Below, piece after piece: positions 58,775-64,000 of a DNA stretch of 64,000 nt. Origin of the DNA: Cichorium intybus (taxonomy: Eukaryota; Streptophyta; Magnoliopsida; Asterales; Asteraceae). The stretch lies in the NCBI GenBank assembly GCA_023525715.1, contig CM042011.1, positions 63,438,354-63,502,353 on the forward strand. The letters run 5' to 3'. The position numbers were made by a program, and so were the translations under genes. Each line of letters starts with the position of its first letter. Position 1 is the first letter of the stretch. The notes below the pieces were generated by a model that did not search any database, was not told the DNA's origin, and was given only the letters and a program-made list of their open reading frames with translations.

Positions 58775-60474
58775 CCTAGATGATGTGTTATCAATATATA
58801 ACAACACTCTATATTAGTACATTTTAAAGGCCACCTTAAAAGAGGACGTTTTTATTGGTGCATTAAAATAATTTGAGAAGTCTAAATATCCTAATAGCAA
58901 GTATGAGCTTCATCTAAAGCGGTAATCTAAGTGCAATTCTTCTTATAATATAAGATCAAGTAAGTTGATCTTGCATATAAAATAAGGATTGTAGATTTTC
59001 ATTAGAGCTAGTGGGAGGACTATCAGTTCCCCATATCTAATAAATGATAGACATATCATTTATATGTAGCTGGTGTTTCTTAATGCTTTGTATAATGTTA
59101 GTATAAGTTATAAAAATGCACTACTATAATAAGGTTTAGGAACATAATTCATGAATCAGGGTTGAGGTCTATGCAAGATAGACATAAATAGAAGAAGTCT
59201 GTCTAGAGCAAAGTACAAACATAGTGTATTGAAACTAGTTAAAGAGACAGGATTTTAGTTTTGGATTCATACCAATGTAGCATAGCATTCATATGAAGAG
59301 GTATGTAGATCATTAAAATTTTATTCCACTAATTCTACCATAAATGGCATGTTATGTATTTGGTCTAATATGTAGTATGCTTGTAGTGTTGCATATTGAA
59401 TATGAATTAGATTCAATGGAGAGTATTCTCAAGTTTAAGCGAACTAAGAATAAAATAGTTTATGAATACATGGATGACAAGATCAGTAAATGCAAACCTT
59501 TAGTATTGTCAAAATGATCCTTGATGATATTTTTAGTCCAAATATTTTCATATATAATGTGCAACCCTATACATGCTAAAATCACGATTAATAATAGCAA
59601 TGTAACCAACCTACTGTTTGAATATAATTCTTAACTTTCATATTCAGTTTTAGAACCCACATGAAAGGAATATGACAATGTTATAAGAAAATAGAGTTTT
59701 ATTTCAAAACATCGAATATCCCCACAAATATATCTCGACAATGTTTTTGTTTTCTTGAAATACTTGCATACGAGGAATGGCTTTTGAATAAAGCCAACAC
59801 TTTTTCATCGCGGTATTCATGGTGAATCGGAATAGATAAAGTTAGTGATTCCTAAAAGGTTTCAGTCATATTAAATTATTGATTTATAATCTAATATCAT
59901 GCCTTTTTACACAGCATGAGATTACTAATAGCATTGAGTGTAATTATGTGAGTGGTTGATGTCATCTGTTTACGAATTTTTATATTTGGGTACTAGAGTA
60001 GTATGTCGTGATGTGTCAAGTAGAATTAATTTACAATGTATGTATTGGCATGTTTAATCCATGAAATAGCTAATGGCTTCTTCTAAATGTCTATAGAAAG
60101 TGATTATAATGTACAACTATGTAAGGTTAGAGATATTCATGAGTTGGATGTATCTTGATGGAAAATCTAAATTCATGTGTATTTATTGTTGGTGCATTTT
60201 GGAAGGACCCACCTTCAAGATATCACTTCATAGATCAATGTCATTAGGTGAATCTTTAAAATTTGGTTTAAGCCTCTCTACCCTTTAACATGAGGTATAT
60301 TATGTATGTAGGCTTGTAAATAGGTAGTGTTATATATTAATGTATGTCAAACTCTGTTATGGAACATAATATTTATAAAGGTTGCACTCATAAATGACAT
60401 GAAACTCAGAAGAATCACATAATACAATATAGGATTTGTTCCTCCAATATTGTAGTTTGTTACCGGTAGGGAGT
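58775..60474. other. Decayed intergenic sequence
   Basis: AT-rich; a 62-codon frame at 60100-60288 is not recognised. Probably a continuation of the decayed copia-bearing locus into which element 3 inserted. Confidence 0.35.
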
Positions 60475-61925
60475 TTACAACACCCCTCACCGAGATGGTT
60501 TTAACAATGATATTATCGGAAAAACATGTTTACGGTTTAAAACGTCCATGTTGTAAAAGCACTGAATTTCGATACCAAAAGTTTAATGTCTTAAAAAATA
60601 TGGTTTTTTGGTAATAAACATGGTGTAACAATCAAATCAGTAAGCAACATTTAACGTAAATGCCCATTTATACATCTTAAATCTTAAATAAAACATCTTC
60701 TAAATATCCAACTCTAAGTCCTTCTTCAATCTTTCTAAGCTCCTTAACCTAAACACATGTAAAAAATACATAGGTTGGGCTTGGGAAGGCTAGTGAGTAT
60801 TATTGAGGTTAACCTGTAATATTATTGGATAAGTCGATAATCCAACATCTGAAGTTAAACCTCTAAAAAGTTTTCAAAACTTAATTTAAAAGATCAATAA
60901 AGGTGAAAAAGCACTTCAAGATATATGTGTAATAATTCTCACAAATTTCATAATCAATAAAACAACAGAATGCATATGCATATGCTTTCGTATCTCAATA
61001 ACTCAAATCAATCTCATAGACTAATCGCACAATAATGGCTCCAATTTGGAAACAAGTGTTGGTAGCACACAGAGTAATATACATATAACTCCCACAATCT
61101 AGATCAAGTGGACCATTTACACTATACCACACGAAGGGTAGCTAACCCAAAATGTGAAATCCCACCAGGAGAAAATAAATCAAAATCCCTTATTGGAAAA
61201 ATTATCAATTTCGGACACCCTACTCATAAGTCTCAATCACATCCTAAGCGAGTGCATGGTATCATAATTCGTAATTTTAATCAAAATATAAATATTTTTC
61301 CCCTTTCCAAAACTTAATCAAATGTACAAAGTATTTGTCCCCGTTTTAAAAATCTTTACAAAACTTATTTCATTAATGCAACATATTAATACATATAGTA
61401 TACCACATATAATATGCATAATAGACATTTAAAAATAAAAATAAAATACCTTATACGGACATGTGTTCTGGTAATAGTTCATATTAATATTAACTGAGAA
61501 TTTATTACTAATTGTTGGAAGATCTTCTTGCCAGAAAACGTCTAATCTTTCTTGCTTCTAACTCGAACTCTTAGTATTTATAGCCATACTCTCTATTTCT
61601 AACTCGCATTCTCCATGAAACTTTCTCTATTTATCTATAGTCTTCTATTTCTATGGTTTGGTTTGTGATAATACGTCATCTATTTATAGTATACTTGTTT
61701 TCATAAGACGCCCTCAAGATATTGACATTTATATTTAAAACTCTTAAAATAGTTAATGACTAAACAACATTTAGAAATATCCGTTTAAATAGATTTAACA
61801 ATATTTATACAAAAATATCTAGTTTCTGTTTATAAAAGTATAGCACTAAATGACGTAAACTAATACTACTCAATTTATTTATCATATATTTTTAGTAAAT
61901 TAAAGAAATTGTATTAAGTATAAGT
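60475..61925 (-). mobile_element. Possible eroded minus-strand LTR
   Basis: Starts near ttacaacacccctcacc, similar to a rearranged LTR terminus. Minus-strand order includes TAG|GTTAAGG near 60748 and tactcactagcc near 60790, resembling the LTR tail grammar. No partner terminus or target duplication was found. Confidence 0.25.
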
Positions 61926-61930
61926 TTAAT

Positions 61931-63672
<1,742 letters not shown>

Positions 63673-64000
63673 ATAATAAAAGTAAAGGGGTTTTAAACAT
63701 AAATGTATTTTTTATATATTTATTAAAAGAAAAATTAAATTAAATAAAACATAATATTGATAACATTAAGTATTTGTATTGCATCAGGTTGATCATATCA
63801 ATGATATCTTTTTAATAATATAATTTACGTTTATAAAATATGTATTTTTGATAAATTAAACTATTAAGTTGAATATGTAGGTAAGAAATGAAAATGCAAA
63901 ATATAGTAGTATAAAATATAAAATTGAGTTATTAAAGGAGTGAGACTTATTTAATCAGTTTTTTCAAAATTTTTAAAAATGGTTGTACCCATATAAGACT
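63673..64000. other. AT-rich end of window
   Basis: No feature recognised. Confidence 0.5.

Overview
The window looks like nuclear DNA of a flowering plant, probably a eudicot. It is AT-rich, its genes have GT-AG introns, it encodes a chloroplast-type and a PPR-type protein, and about two thirds of it is LTR-retrotransposon material. I cannot name the genus from sequence alone.

Layout. 1-8804 is a Ty3/gypsy element (element 1), cut by the window start, with well-matched LTRs around a ruined gag-pol. 9598-12574 is a minus-strand solo LTR with a second solo LTR (10986-12094) nested in it. 13589 to about 16.5 kb is an eroded LTR-like block. 19677-21357 is a solo LTR. 21954-30638 is a nearly intact Tekay/Del-type chromovirus (element 2) whose gag and pol are separated by one in-frame TGA. 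31.6-49 kb is the gene island: unrecognised coding remnants, a small minus-strand gene whose exon is split by a hAT transposon, an O-fucosyltransferase family gene (+), a P-class PPR gene (-), a Tourist-like MITE and an HCF173-type gene (-). 48086-49865 is a solo LTR, followed by a Ty1/copia gag remnant. 51610-58774 is element 3, a young non-autonomous element with a perfect target-site duplication (TSD). 60.5-63.7 kb holds further LTR material, including a solo LTR at 61931-63672.

How the parts relate. Elements 1 and 3 share an internal region that lacks the reverse-transcriptase core, with the same deletion junction, yet their LTR pairs are young. They were probably copied by enzymes from a relative such as element 2. 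The LTR of element 3 is a mosaic of the element 1 and element 2 types. Nearly every LTR here has the same internal grammar: an AG|GTGAGT donor-like site, a block of fast-diverging hairpin repeats, then a CAG|G acceptor-like site.

Of the host genes, the HCF173-type protein would act in the chloroplast on photosystem II D1 (psbA) expression. The PPR protein is probably an organellar RNA-binding factor. The O-fucosyltransferase-like protein is a predicted Golgi type II membrane protein. The order O-fucosyltransferase then PPR appears, from memory, to match neighbouring Arabidopsis genes. There is no sign of a prokaryotic system, CRISPR array, rRNA gene or tRNA gene.
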